DNA from: Hippopus hippopus
Taxonomy: Eukaryota > Mollusca > Bivalvia > Cardiida > Cardiidae
NCBI GenBank assembly: GCA_946811185.2
Contig: OX328104.1
Location: forward strand, 16,132,914-16,196,913
Direction of reading: 5' to 3'
DNA length: 64,000 nucleotides
Position 1 is the first letter of the stretch; every line of letters starts with the position of its first letter. A program made the position numbers and the translations under genes. Below the pieces are notes generated by a model that was not told where the DNA came from, did no database searches, and saw nothing but the letters and a program-made list of their open reading frames with translations. Below are positions 20,905 through 30,855 of this stretch, piece by piece.

Positions 20905-21106
20905 GTGCTAGATAAACCCAACATACATTTTCAGTCTAGAAATAAAACCCAAATAATTGCAATTCAAAGGTTGCTATTGTCATGAATTTTCCAGCAAAGC
21001 AGACAGTGTAGATCTAAGATCAGACTGCACGTTTTGTGCAGTCTGATCTTGATCTTCACTGACTGCAAAGGCAATTATTGTTGTGGACAGTGGTTCAAGG
21101 ATTAAA
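20905..21106. mobile_element. Family B MITE
   Basis: AGAGTGCTAGATAAACCC subfamily end; core GACAGTGTAGATCTAAGATC...GATCTTGATCTTCACTG; right end TTCAAGGATTAA. Confidence 0.8.
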
Positions 21107-21136
21107 CTCTACATAAACAAAATAACTACCTTGCAG

Positions 21137-21271
21137 ATATTGGGACAGTGGTGTTGTCCGACTTTAACTGTACAACAACAGTTGGAATGTCTTATACTCT
21201 TACACAGTTTCCTGAAAATACTTTCAATGTAACCTACGAGACTGATGGGCCAGCTTCCATTGTTTTGCTTG
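21137..21271 (+). CDS. Cadherin-like gene, exon k
   Basis: Acceptor CTTGCAG, donor CTTG/GTAAGT. Phase 1 in and out, about 45 residues. SYTLTQFPENTFNVTYETDG looks like the first strands of another extracellular repeat, with a cysteine in FNCTTT and two sequons. No full cadherin signature is present, so this may be a membrane-proximal domain. Confidence 0.8.
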
Positions 21272-21424
21272 GTAAGTGATTTGACCCTCTGCTTTTATGA
21301 CTATATATTTTCAGCTGCATTTAATTGTTTTGTATGCAAATCTTTTCGATTTTCGATTTGAACTACTCTTAAATCTTTTCATCTGGTAAAAGCACAAACC
21401 TGACTTTTAATAACCCTCATAAAC

Positions 21425-21823
21425 CTTGATCCTGCTAAATAACGAAAATGAAATTTTTGATTCGATAGTAAAAACCCAAATATTGCTGTTTCAAAGTTAT
21501 GTTTTGGGAAATAATATCTCCTTATCGGACAGTGTAGATCCAAGAGCAGACTGCACATTCTGTGCAGTCTGATCTTGATCTACACTTTCCACAAAAGGTC
21601 GGTGAGTCATGCATAGCAGCCTAGGGATTAAGATGGCCGTTTAAATGTTGAAAACTGTTTCAAAGTTATGTTTTGGGAAATAATATCTCCTTATCGGACA
21701 GTGTAGATCCAAGAGCAGACTGCACATTCTGTGCAGTCTGATCTTGATCTACACTTTCCACAAAAGGTCGGTGAGTCATGCATAGCAGCCTAGGGATTAA
21801 GATGGCCGTTTAAATGTTGAAAA
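21425..21823. repeat. Family B MITE carrying an exact 169-bp tandem duplication
   Basis: The element starts near CTTGATCCTGCTAAATAACG. The segment 21486-21654 is repeated as 21655-21823 with no difference seen, and each copy includes the full CAGTGTAGATC/GATCTACACT hairpin. Confidence 0.88.
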
Positions 21824-21994
21824 CTTTGTGGAAAAAGGAGAAAATGCTAGTTACCAGCATTTTCTCCTTTTCCCACAAAGTTTTCAATCCTTTCAAAAAC
21901 AAAACTCATCTTTTTGGGCTGATTTTACATTTGCCATCTGCAAATGCTTTCAGTGTGGACAAGTCTCAAATTCTGTTGTGTGGTAAATGGTTAA
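21815..21994 (-). mobile_element. Family A MITE, left arm lost
   Basis: GAAAACTTTGTGGAAAAAGG core joined to the duplicated family B segment; right end TGTGGTAAATGGTTAA. Confidence 0.8.
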
Positions 21995-22014
21995 ATACGA
22001 AGGCAGGAGCAAAG

Positions 22015-22280
22015 CCTAGCTGAGTCTGTAACAAACAGAGTAAGTAAACAAGGGAAGGTGAGTTCAAATCCAAGCTTTCAAGGGTTGATGATTGTTATTG
22101 CTACAAGACTTTTTTTTTCACTGCAGAACATTGTTTTGATAATAGTACAGTAGGAAAGCAACCAGTGGCTTAAACAGAGCATTGAGCACATCACTGGTAT
22201 TCCAGAAGTTAAAAAAATATAAGCACTGGCAGCAGAAATATTACAAAAGTAATGTTTAAAATGGCATAATAACAATATAG
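22015..22280 (+). mobile_element. tRNA-derived SINE, diverged
   Basis: GGTGAGTTCAAATCC (B box), AAGGGTTGATGATTGTTATTG body and TATTACAAAAGTAATGTTTAAAATGG 3' region align in order with the 14077 copy. Confidence 0.65.
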
Positions 22281-22331
22281 ATATTGGAAACTTCGATACA
22301 GTTTGACTGCAATAGTGTCACCTGGAAAGGT

Positions 22332-22568
22332 TTAACCCCTTACACATTACAAAATTTTAGACTTGTCCAAATTGAAAGGATTGTAGACAACAAATTAAAA
22401 GTAACTAAAAACATGAAACTTGTCTTTCATAGAGTAGTAAACATTGTGAAAAGGAGAAAAAGTTGAGAAAATACTGGATACCAGCATTTTCTTCTTTTCT
22501 CACAATGTTTTCAAAAAGCTTTCTTCCTCAGAGTCTTTAAAAGTCGGGATTGTGTGGTAAAGAGTTGA
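22332..22568 (+). mobile_element. Family A MITE
   Basis: TTAACCCCTTACACATTACA to TGTGGTAAAGAGTTGA; core has an extra AAAGTTGAG. Confidence 0.8.
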
Positions 22569-22732
22569 ATCAGTCTGACAGTAGATAAAGCAGGTATAAA
22601 ATGGCGCTTAAAGTAGTCTTGTAAACTGTAAATTACATACTAAAATAGTCAAGTAGAAATATTCCAAATTTTATAATTTCTGTATTGTTATTTTGGACCT
22701 TTGTTCATATACAAGTTACTCTATATTGCTGT

Positions 22733-22962
22733 TTAACTCGTTTACGAGATGACAAGATTTTAAACTAGTCCAAATTGAAAGCATTTGCAGATGATCAATT
22801 AAATGTGATTCATAAATTGAAATTAAATTTGTGAAAGGGCAGAAAATATTGTGGGAAAAGGAGAAAATGCTGGTTACCAGCATTTTCTTCTTTTCCTGCA
22901 ATGTTTTCCAAAGCTTTCTTTTTTAAGATCGTTAAAAGTTGGGATTGTATGGTAAATGCTAA
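22733..22962 (+). mobile_element. Family A MITE
   Basis: TTAACTCGTTTACGAGATGA to TATGGTAAATGCTAAG; well preserved core at about 22840-22910. Confidence 0.82.
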
Positions 22963-23326
22963 GTGTAAGACATAACAAGAGTGCCATATGCAGATGCCAA
23001 CGCTTGGCTGTGGTTGCTTGATTTTCAGTGGCAAAAACTAAGTCAAAAAAAGGGCATAACTGTGTCAAAAATACTTTGATGGTTACCTACCTTTGTTATG
23101 CAGGTTCACCTTGTGATACTTAAGAACTTATCCAAGTTTGAAGTAAATATCTTCAGTTACTACAAAGGTATTATAAAATGTTAACATTTTTGGAAATGTC
23201 AAAATTTTTGCACTAAGAGAACAACGAAGCAGACCACACAGTCAATGATGCCAGGACTACCACAGCACCTGGATGTTTTCTTCTAACAGCTGAGCTATAA
23301 ATTATTATTGTTTTCTATGCTTTCAG

Positions 23327-23511
23327 CCCAGGTGTACAAAATCAAGTATTACACTCTTAGTGTGTTTATGACGAACGGACTGGATCGACAACGACTGAAT
23401 TTTGAAGTGATTGTCCAGTTTGAAAGATGTGGATTAAGCTCAGCTACTAGCTTATCTTATATGACAGTCTTACTAACTTGTTTATCCATGATCTATTGTT
23501 TCCTATTTTAA
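23327..23511 (+). CDS. Cadherin-like gene, terminal exon with hydrophobic GPI-type tail
   Basis: Acceptor ATGCTTTCAG. Two bases complete an alanine codon; the reading frame ends at TAA 23509-23511. After a last strand (RLNFEVIVQFERC) come small residues GLSSATS and then about 17 hydrophobic residues (YMTVLLTCLSMIYCFLF) running to the very end with no charged cytoplasmic tail. This is the layout of a GPI-attachment signal: a small omega-site residue, a short spacer, then a hydrophobic end. T-cadherin (CDH13) is a known GPI-anchored cadherin. A single-pass anchor with no tail is the alternative. The stop codon is part of the TTAA at the edge of a family A MITE. Confidence 0.82.
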
Positions 23512-23738
23512 TTCTTTACCAAACAACAAAATTTTCAACTTGACCAAACTGAAAACATTTGCAGACAACTAAAATAAATGTATCTCAAAAGATGACTTCG
23601 GTCTTTGAAAGTGTAGAAAACCTTGTGGGGAAAGGAGAAAATGCTGGTTACCAGCATTTTCTCCTTTTCCCACAATGTTTTTAGACGCCGCCTTCTTTTA
23701 GGGTCGTAAAAACTTGGACTTGTGTAGTAAATAGTTAA
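23508..23738 (+). mobile_element. Family A MITE that begins at the cadherin stop codon
   Basis: TTAATTCTTTACCAAACAAC starts at 23508 and overlaps TAA 23509-23511. Core about 23615-23680. Ends GTGTAGTAAATAGTTAA at 23738, where a further copy starts. Confidence 0.88.
23573..23578 (+). promoter_or_regulatory. Candidate polyadenylation signal AATAAA
   Basis: AATAAA lies 62 nt past the cadherin stop, inside the long arm of the MITE. It is in a position to end the mRNA. No transcript data are available to confirm use. Confidence 0.45.
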
Positions 23739-23830
23739 CTCTTTTGCAAGCAATCATGGGCTCTTATGACCCCAAATTAACGAGCTTGTGAAAACATTTT
23801 GGGAAAAAAAGAAAATGCATGTAACAAGGA
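23735..23830 (-). mobile_element. Left half of a family A MITE split by a HINE
   Basis: TTAACTCTTTTGCAAGCAAT, GAAAACATTTTGGGAAAAA, up to GTAACAAGGA. The other half continues at 26037 with TTTTCCCACAATG. Confidence 0.8.
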
Positions 23831-26036
23831 TTTTTAGCTCCACTGGCCAAAGGCCAGCGGGCTTATGTCATGGACTGTTGTCCGTCGTGCGTCCGTCCGT
23901 CCGTCCGTCCGTGCGTTAACTTTTTTTTAAAACGTCTTCTTCTCTGAAACTACCCATCCAATTTTGATGAAACTTCACAGAAATGATCCTGCCATGGTCC
24001 TCTTCAGAATTTTTTGAAAGAATTTAATTCCTTCAAAAACTCTGGTTGCCATGGCAACAAAACTGAAAAATTTTGAAAATCTTTGAAAATCTTCTTGTCT
24101 GAAACCGTAAGGCCAAGGGCTACCAAATTTGGCATGTAGCTTTATCTAGTGGACCTCTACCAAGTTTCTTCAATTTATAGCCCTGGGGTCAAAATTGGCC
24201 CCGCCCCGGGGGTCACAAGTTTTACATGGGCTTATTTAGGGAGAACTTTAAAATTCCTCTTCTACCTAGCCATGGGGCCTAGGGCGACCAAATTTGGCAT
24301 GTAGCATTATCTAGTGGACCTGTACCAAGGTGTCCAAATTATAGCCGAGGGTCAAATTTGACTTCGCCCCGGGGGGGTAACATGTTTTACATGGGCAGGC
24401 TTATATAGGAAAATCTTTCGCATCTAGCTATAAGGGCTAGGGCTATCAAATTTTGCATTTAGCTTTATCTAGGGGGTCTCTATCAAGGGTGCCCAAATTA
24501 TAGCCCAGGGGGTCAAATGTAGCCCCACCCCAGGGGGTCACAAGTTCTACATGGTCTTATATAAGGAAACTTTAATAATCTACTTGTACATGGCCATATT
24601 TAGGCCTAGGGCTACCAAATTTTGCATGTAACTTTATATAATGGGCCTCTACCAAGAGGGCCCAAATTTTAACTTTGGGGGTCAAGTTTGACTCCACACC
24701 AGGGGTCACAAGTTTTACATTGGCTTTTATAGTGAAAACTTGATAAACCTGTGTCATGGATCACATATTTTACAGGGCCTTTTATTCAGCAAACTTGTTA
24801 TACTTGACTTTTTATTGGGCAAGATTAAAAAATCTTTTTGTTTATAACCACACATTCTAGTTTCATATTGTAGGTCTGGGGTCAAAATTGCCTTCATTCC
24901 AGGGATCGCAAGTTTAACATGGGCTTCAAAATATTGTCACTTCAATTTAAACATTAATCAAGGGAAATAACTCTTTTTATGAAAGATAAAGTTCGTTACT
25001 ATTTACCTCCCTTGATTATCAAGCTGCAGTTATACATGATTGGTGCTAGACAAGTTTTTTAGCTCCACTGGCCGAAGGCCAGCAGGCTTATGTTATGGCC
25101 CGTTGTCCGTTGTGCGTCCATCCATATGTTAACTTTTTAGCTCACTTGAGCACAACGTGCTCAAGGGGAGCTTTTAGGATCACCTGGTGTCCGTCGTGCG
25201 TCGTGTGTCGTCAACAATTCTTTAAACATCAACTCCTCCTAAACCACTGGGCGGATTTGGACCAAACTTGGCTGGAATGTTCCTTGGAAGGTCCTCTTTA
25301 AAAACTGTTCACAGAATTTGATTCCATCAAAAACTCTGGTTGCCATTGCAACCAAATGGAATTTTTTAGGGAATTCTTTAAAAATCTTCTCCTCTGAAAC
25401 CACGGGTCAGATTTTGAAATAATTTCACAGATATGCTCCTTGGGTGACCCTTTTTAAAAACTGTTCGTAAAATTTTGATCCGTCAAAAAATGTGGCTCTG
25501 GTGAATGGGGGCTTCTTGCACCATATAGAAATGAAGGAATTCTTCAGAATTCTTCTTCTCTGAAACCGCTGGTCAGATTTCGAAATAATTTCACAGGATT
25601 GTTCCTTGGGTGACCCTTTTCAAAAACTGTTCGTAAAATTTTGATCCGTCAAAAAACGTGGCTCTGGTGAATGGGGGCTTCTTGCACTATACAGAAATGA
25701 AGGAATTCTTTAAAAATCTTCTCCTCTCATGGGTTTCATGTTTTACAGGGCTTTTCATTGAGAAAAATTTGAAAATCTTCTTGTTTATAACATTCAAGAA
25801 CTGAATTATTTGGTATGGAGCTTTATATTGTGGACCTCCACCAGGATTCAAATAATTATAGCTTTGCGATCAAAATTGGCTTTGCCCATGGATCACAACT
25901 TTCTCGTAGGATTAGATAGAAAAATGTTTGCATGTCCTCGTGTTTGAAATCAATTTGCTGAATATTGTAATGTTTGGCTTGTAGTGTTTTTACTTAATAG
26001 CCAGTGGAGCGATACAGGGCCATCATGGCCCTCTAG
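23831..26036 (+). mobile_element. Composite Helentron-like (HINE) insertion
   Basis: Starts TTTTTAGCTCCACTGGC. The subterminal inverted copy GCCAGTGGAGC is at 26000-26010, followed by hairpin AGGGCCATCATGGCCCT (26016-26032) and CTAG. These are hallmarks described for Helentron-derived elements: subterminal inverted repeats, 3' hairpin, insertion in a T tract and central tandem repeats. Tandem units of about 120-175 bp with GGGGTCAAAATTGGCCCCGC fill 24110-24720. Two more 5' ends (AGCTCCACTGGCC at about 25060, AGCTCACTTGAGCAC at about 25138) show nested elements sharing one 3' end. No Rep/helicase ORF, so non-autonomous. Confidence 0.75.
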
Positions 26037-26358
26037 TTTTTGTTTTCCCACAATGTTTTCTACCTTGTGAAAGAAATTCTCCACAACTTCAATCTGGGCT
26101 AGTCTAAAATACTGTTGTTTTATAAAGATTGAATTGTGTTTTACGCTGCTTTCAACATTATTTCAGTCATATCACGGCAACAGTTCACATATTCATGTTT
26201 TCCTGGGTTTTAGCAGTACTAAGCTAGGGCTCTGAGGTGTCTTTGCCAAAGGACACTCCCATGAAAAACCTAGTGCAGCTCGAACCCTGGGCCTCCAAGT
26301 TAGGGGTCCCACACTTTACCACTGAGCCACCCAGGACCCCTGTTTTATAAAGAGTTAA
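26037..26358 (-). mobile_element. Right half of the split family A MITE, carrying a SINE
   Basis: TTTTCCCACAATGTTTTC to TTTTATAAAGAGTTAA. A SINE interrupts it between two copies of TGTTTTATAAAGA. Confidence 0.85.
26129..26340 (-). mobile_element. tRNA-derived SINE with 13-bp target duplication
   Basis: TGTTTTATAAAGA at 26116-26128 and 26341-26353. Read on the minus strand the head is GGGTGGCTCAGTGGTAAAGT and GGGTTCGAGCTGC. Confidence 0.9.
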
Positions 26359-26416
26359 GTACCTTGACAAGTAGCTGATGAGACTGTCTCTTGGGCTACT
26401 TGATTCTGGTTATTTA

Positions 26417-26525
26417 ACTCTTTGCCGAAACAGTCCCGAGTCTTGACGACCCTAAGCAGGAAAACTTTTTGAAAACATTGTCAGAAAAGGAGAAAATGCA
26501 GCAAAGTTTTCTACCTTGTCATTTA
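26417..26525 (-). mobile_element. Family A fragment
   Basis: TTTGCCGAAACAGTCCCGAG, left stem only, then TGCAGCAAAGTTTTCTACC. Confidence 0.7.
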
Positions 26526-26757
26526 ACTTGACTCTTTACTACACAAGTAAATCACAGACCTGTCCAAACTGAAAGTATTTGCAGGCGAAAACTCTAATTT
26601 AGGTCAAATGATGGAATTTGTCCTTGATGGGGTAGAAAACATTGTGGGAAAAGGAGAAAATCCTGATTACCAGCATTTTCTCATTTTCCCACAATGTTTT
26701 CAAAGGGCATTTTTCTTTAGGGTCGTTAAAACTCGGGATTATTTGGTAAAGAGTTAA
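26523..26757 (+). mobile_element. Family A MITE
   Basis: TTAACTTGACTCTTTACTAC to ATTTGGTAAAGAGTTAA; good core at 26637-26700. Confidence 0.85.
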
Positions 26758-28097
26758 GCTCACTCATACCAATTTTGAATTTTTTTGGCGTAGCTAATTG
26801 CACAGGTTTTTGACCTACTTCTTTGTTTTGATGTAGAATGAATAAAAGGAGTTTAGTGATTGGTCAAAAACATGGATATGTCTATTCTCCGGGCCCCTGC
26901 AGACCTATAAGAGTTGCTGTCACTAATTGATACTCTTGGGTATGGAATAGCAAATGAATATGAAAGGAGATAATCCTTTTCTTATGCAAACTGTTAATCT
27001 AATACTTCTAAGGGTTACCACATAAGCCATTACTGGATGTGTACATGTTTTTTGTTCTGAAACATAAATCTGAGTAGCAACTGCTTCTTTTCAAACAATG
27101 GTTTGGATTAAGGTCAGCACAGGCTGTTCAGGTAGACATGGGTGGAAATTTTTTGCTCTTGGTCAATTTTCTGCTTCTCGAAGGATCAGCTTGTCTCATG
27201 ATTCAGTTGGTTTGTTAGACAAAGTGGATTTGATGGATCAAGAACTATGTGATAGCTTGCTCAGTATTATGCATCACTGTGATGCATCGACCCCGTTTTT
27301 CCAGAGCATGGCTCATTGTCTTTGTCATCTGCAAATGTTTTTACTTTGGACAAGTCTGAAATTTCGTCATCTGGTAAAGATTTTAAAACTGATATTAGAA
27401 AGGGGGTGTTTTTAGATGTTTGAAGCATGAATATTTGAAAACAAAACAATTATAAACCCTTAACACTCAAACACACAAACATGGGGTGTCTAAGAACAGG
27501 AAAAATTAATATCAAATTAAACGCAAGAAAACTCTAGCTGTACATCGGGACTCACGAAAAATAAATTCTGATTGCTTGCTGGAAAAAATGGTTGGAATAG
27601 AGAATTTGCAGGAAATGCAGACATAAACGACAGAATGGACTCCAGGTAACAGGTAAGTGGACCCGTTTCAAGGCAGAGATCTCTTTTGGCTTTCGAGTCT
27701 CGTCAACTGTTAAACCATTTCAAAAAATATTTCATTATGTCTGATCTATATTGTAGTTGACGTCTGCAAATGCTTTGAAATTGGACTTATCCAATATTTT
27801 GTCGTTTAATTGAAGACTAAACGCCGTTTCCCTCACTTCAGTTAGTTCACAACGGTAAGTGCACCTTAAGCATACGTTCCTACTGTTCATTCCAATAAAA
27901 TGGCTGAATTTCGACAAACTCGACGCACAGTTCAGCAATGAGAGACGAATGAACCATGTCGCTCGCACTGAATTTCATTAACGATATAAACGAATTTTGC
28001 CAAAATCTGAAGGAATCCGTAGATAGGTGTACTGGGCAACGCAAAATATCTGAAGCACAAATATAAATCACCTGCCTCTTCAAATGTGTTGCAATTT

Positions 28098-28442
28098 TTT
28101 AACCAAACAATTCCGAGATATAACGACCCTACATAATAGAGCCGCAGAAAGCATTGTGGGGAAATGAGAAAATGCTGATGACCAACACATTTCCTTGTTC
28201 CCCCCCCCCCCCCCTTTCACAAAAATGTACTGATAAAGGTTTACGATTTTAATCAACGGAATGCGTAGCTTAGTGGTAGAGCACTCGCCCTTGAAGCAAA
28301 GGGGTCCAGAGTTCGAGTCCTGTACGGGTCACATATTGCCCACCTTTCTTGTGACGTCTTTTGAATCACATTTTATTTCGTTTTCTGGAAGTGCTTTTAA
28401 TTGTGACAAGTTGAATTTTTTTTTTCGACCGGTAAAGGATTT
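28098..28442 (-). mobile_element. Family A MITE interrupted by a tRNA-like head (left arm)
   Basis: TTTAACCAAACAATTCCGAG, core 28148-28200 running into a 16-C tract (28200-28215), a tRNA-like insert, then GACAAGTTGAATTTTTTTTT and CCGGTAAAGGATTTAG. Confidence 0.75.
28256..28345 (+). mobile_element. tRNA-like sequence (SINE head)
   Basis: GCGTAGCTTAGTGGTAGAGC (A box) and AGAGTTCGAGTCC (B box) are tRNA-like, but the acceptor strands do not pair and the T stem is imperfect. It is a SINE head or tRNA pseudogene. The mirrored copy is at 30780-30855. Confidence 0.7.
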
Positions 28443-28797
28443 AGTACACCAAACTCCTCGTTAGTTTGTCACAAAAACAAAAATAGGAATTATATATCGA
28501 GGGCATACAAATCGTTGAAACAAAGGAAACACGTGAAAAGGTGAATTGTCGCGTTTTTAAAACTGAAATACTGTTTAGAAACGGCGAGAAAGAAATCAAG
28601 CATACAAACACATCCAGATGTTTGAGTTTGGGGAAAAATTTAGCAGCGCCATGGAAGGAGTTGAGCCGAGTCATTCTTTGCAACAGGCTGTGAACACGAG
28701 AGTTGCAGGTCCAAATCGTGGATCGGCAAATCATGGATCGGAAATCCATTTTGATGAATTCATGCATCTCCTACCCTGAAACATTGTGTTGACTTTG

Positions 28798-29010
28798 TTA
28801 GCCCTTATCTTATAATCCCGCGTTTTAACCAACGCAAGAAAGAATGCGTTATAAATATATAAACGTTGTTGGAAAAGGAGAAAAAGCTGAAAACCAGCAT
28901 TTTCTCCTTTTCCACAGTGTTTTGTTCCTTTGAAAGCTGAATCAATTTGTGCAATCTAGTTTATCGTCTGTTAACAGACAAGTTTAAAAAGAAAATTGTT
29001 GTCTGGAAAA
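28798..29010 (-). mobile_element. Family A MITE in left palindrome arm
   Basis: TTAGCCCTTATCTTATAATC, core GTTGGAAAAGGAGAAAAAGC and mirror. The right-arm partner is reduced to about 30290-30380. Confidence 0.7.
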
Positions 29011-30779
29011 ACAGCCAGCAGTGTGAATGAAATGACGTGCCTTGTGATTGGTAAAGCAACATCAGAAACATTTGCAAAGGTGCACTGTTTGTACTAATAT
29101 ACGTGGCTCAAATTATAAATAAACGGAGTCAAGGACCACACAATCTCTACAAAAAAAAAAAACCCATTAAAAGGACCATTTGCCATATAAAAACTCTTTA
29201 ATTTTACCTAGGGTACGATTAATCAGGGGCCGAACAGCTTTCACAAAAAATTTCTTGATTTCGAGCACAAAAAACGCGCCACGAGAAAAGGGGACCGAAA
29301 GTTTAACTAATTATTTCGACTACTTTATATCATTTTCAGAGCATCAAAAGCTTGCTGTGTCATCCAGAGCAATTCCAATTAACATTTGGCAGCATAAAAA
29401 TACAAGAACTGCATCTCGTGTACTTGCAAATTGAGATTTTTCCATGTGGTCCCTTTTCTCGTGCTGCAAAAGTTTTCCTTCAATATGGCCGGATATCGAC
29501 TTAAACTTTCGCAGCACCTTAAAAGGGGTATTCTCCTTGTCACGCATCGGTGTAACTTTTTGTCTGGTACCTATTGTAATGCCGCAACTGGATATGCACG
29601 AGCAGTTCAATTTAAACCCCCCCCCTTTTGTAGTGCTGCTATAAATTTATCCAAAAGAGCTCGTGTAGCTCGTGCAAATCTAGTTGTGGCATGACAATAG
29701 GTACCCGATAAAAAATTACACAGATGCGTGACAAGGAGAATACCCCTTTTATGGTGCTGCGAAAGTTTAAGCCGATATCCGGCCATATTGAAGGAAAACT
29801 TTTGCAGCACGAGAAAAGGGACCACATGGAAAAATCTCAATTTGCAAGCACACGAGATGCAATTCTTGTATTTTCATGCTGCCAAAAGTTAATTGGAATT
29901 GCTCTGGATTACACACCAAGCTTTTGATGCTCCAAAAATGATATAAAGTAGTCGAAATAATTAGTTAAACTTTCGGTCCCCTTTTCTCATGGCGCGTTTT
30001 TTGTGCTCGAAATCAAGAAATTTTTTGTGAAAGCTGTTCGGCCCCTAATTATTCGTACCCTAGGTAGAATTAAAGAGTTTTTATAGGGTAAATGGTCCTT
30101 TTAATGTTTTTTTTTTTCGTATGGATTGTGTGGTCTTTGACTCGTTTTATTTTTAATATGAGGATTTTATCAGTACAATCAGTGCACCTTTGCAAATGTT
30201 TCTCATGTTGCTTTACCAATCCCAAGGCACGTCATCAGTTTCATTCACACTGCTAGCTGTTTTTCCAGACGACAATTTTCTGTTTAAATTTGTCCATTAC
30301 AAAACGATAAACTAGATGGCGCGAATTGGTTTATCTCTCAAAGGGTAGAAAACATTGTGGAAAAGGAGAAATTGCTGGTTTTCAACAACAATTTGGACTT
30401 GCAACTCTTGCGTTCACAGCCTGTTGCAAAAGTGATTCTGCTCAACTCCTTCAATGGCGCTGCTAAATTTTTCCCCAACTCAAACAATTGGATGTGTTTG
30501 TATGCTTGATTTCTTTCTCGCCTTTTTTAAACAGTATTTCAGTTATAAGAACGTGACAATTCATCTTTTCACGTGTTTCCTTTGTTTCACCGATTTGTAT
30601 GCCCTCGATATATAATTCCTATTTTCACGGTTTTTATGACAAGCTAACGAGGAGTTCGGTGTACTAAATCCTTTACCAGTCGACAAAAAATTTAACCTGT
30701 CCAAATTGAAAGCACTTTGAGACAACAGAAATAAAATATGGTCCAAAAAATAATTCAAGCAAGGTGGGAAAAAAAAAGA

Positions 30780-30855
30780 TGTGCTTTATACAGGACTCGA
30801 ACCCGAGACCCTTTGCTTCGAGGGCGAGTGCACTACCACTGGGCTACGCGTTCTG
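30780..30855 (-). mobile_element. tRNA-like sequence, right palindrome arm
   Basis: Reverse complement carries GCGTAGCCCAGTGGTAGTGC and GGGTTCGAGTCCTG. Its B box is closer to consensus than the left copy. Acceptor pairing is again poor. Confidence 0.7.

Larger units (their letters stand above)
734..23511 (+). other. Gene span: GPI-anchored-type cadherin-repeat protein, 3' part
   Basis: Twelve exons join without a frame break: 734-907, 1548-1690, 5888-6003, 8541-8680, 10408-10485, 12841-12957, 13591-13733, 16239-16296, 18065-18207, 19737-19818, 21137-21271 and 23327-23511. They sum to 1514 nt, two bases completing a codon plus 503 codons and a stop. Every junction has AG before and GT after the exon, and donor and acceptor phases agree throughout. 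Cadherin hallmarks are seen: LDYE in exon 3, DKDDIAPVF in exon 4, NATDADA in exon 5 and TGEI in exon 6. About 19 N-glycosylation sequons indicate an extracellular protein. The likely role, by family, is calcium-dependent adhesion at the cell surface, but several calcium ligands are non-canonical. The 5' end is outside the window. Confidence 0.8.

Noticed and set aside
29431..29840. Two opposed ORFs with nearly the same 60-residue N-terminal peptide (29431-29694 + and 29607-29840 -)
   Set aside because: They are mirror translations of the palindrome arms around the centre. No domain is recognised, and the shared sequence follows from the inverted repeat.
28256..30855. Functional tRNA genes in the palindrome arms
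   Set aside because: A and B boxes are present, but acceptor ends do not pair and the T stem has mismatches; they look like SINE heads or pseudogenes.
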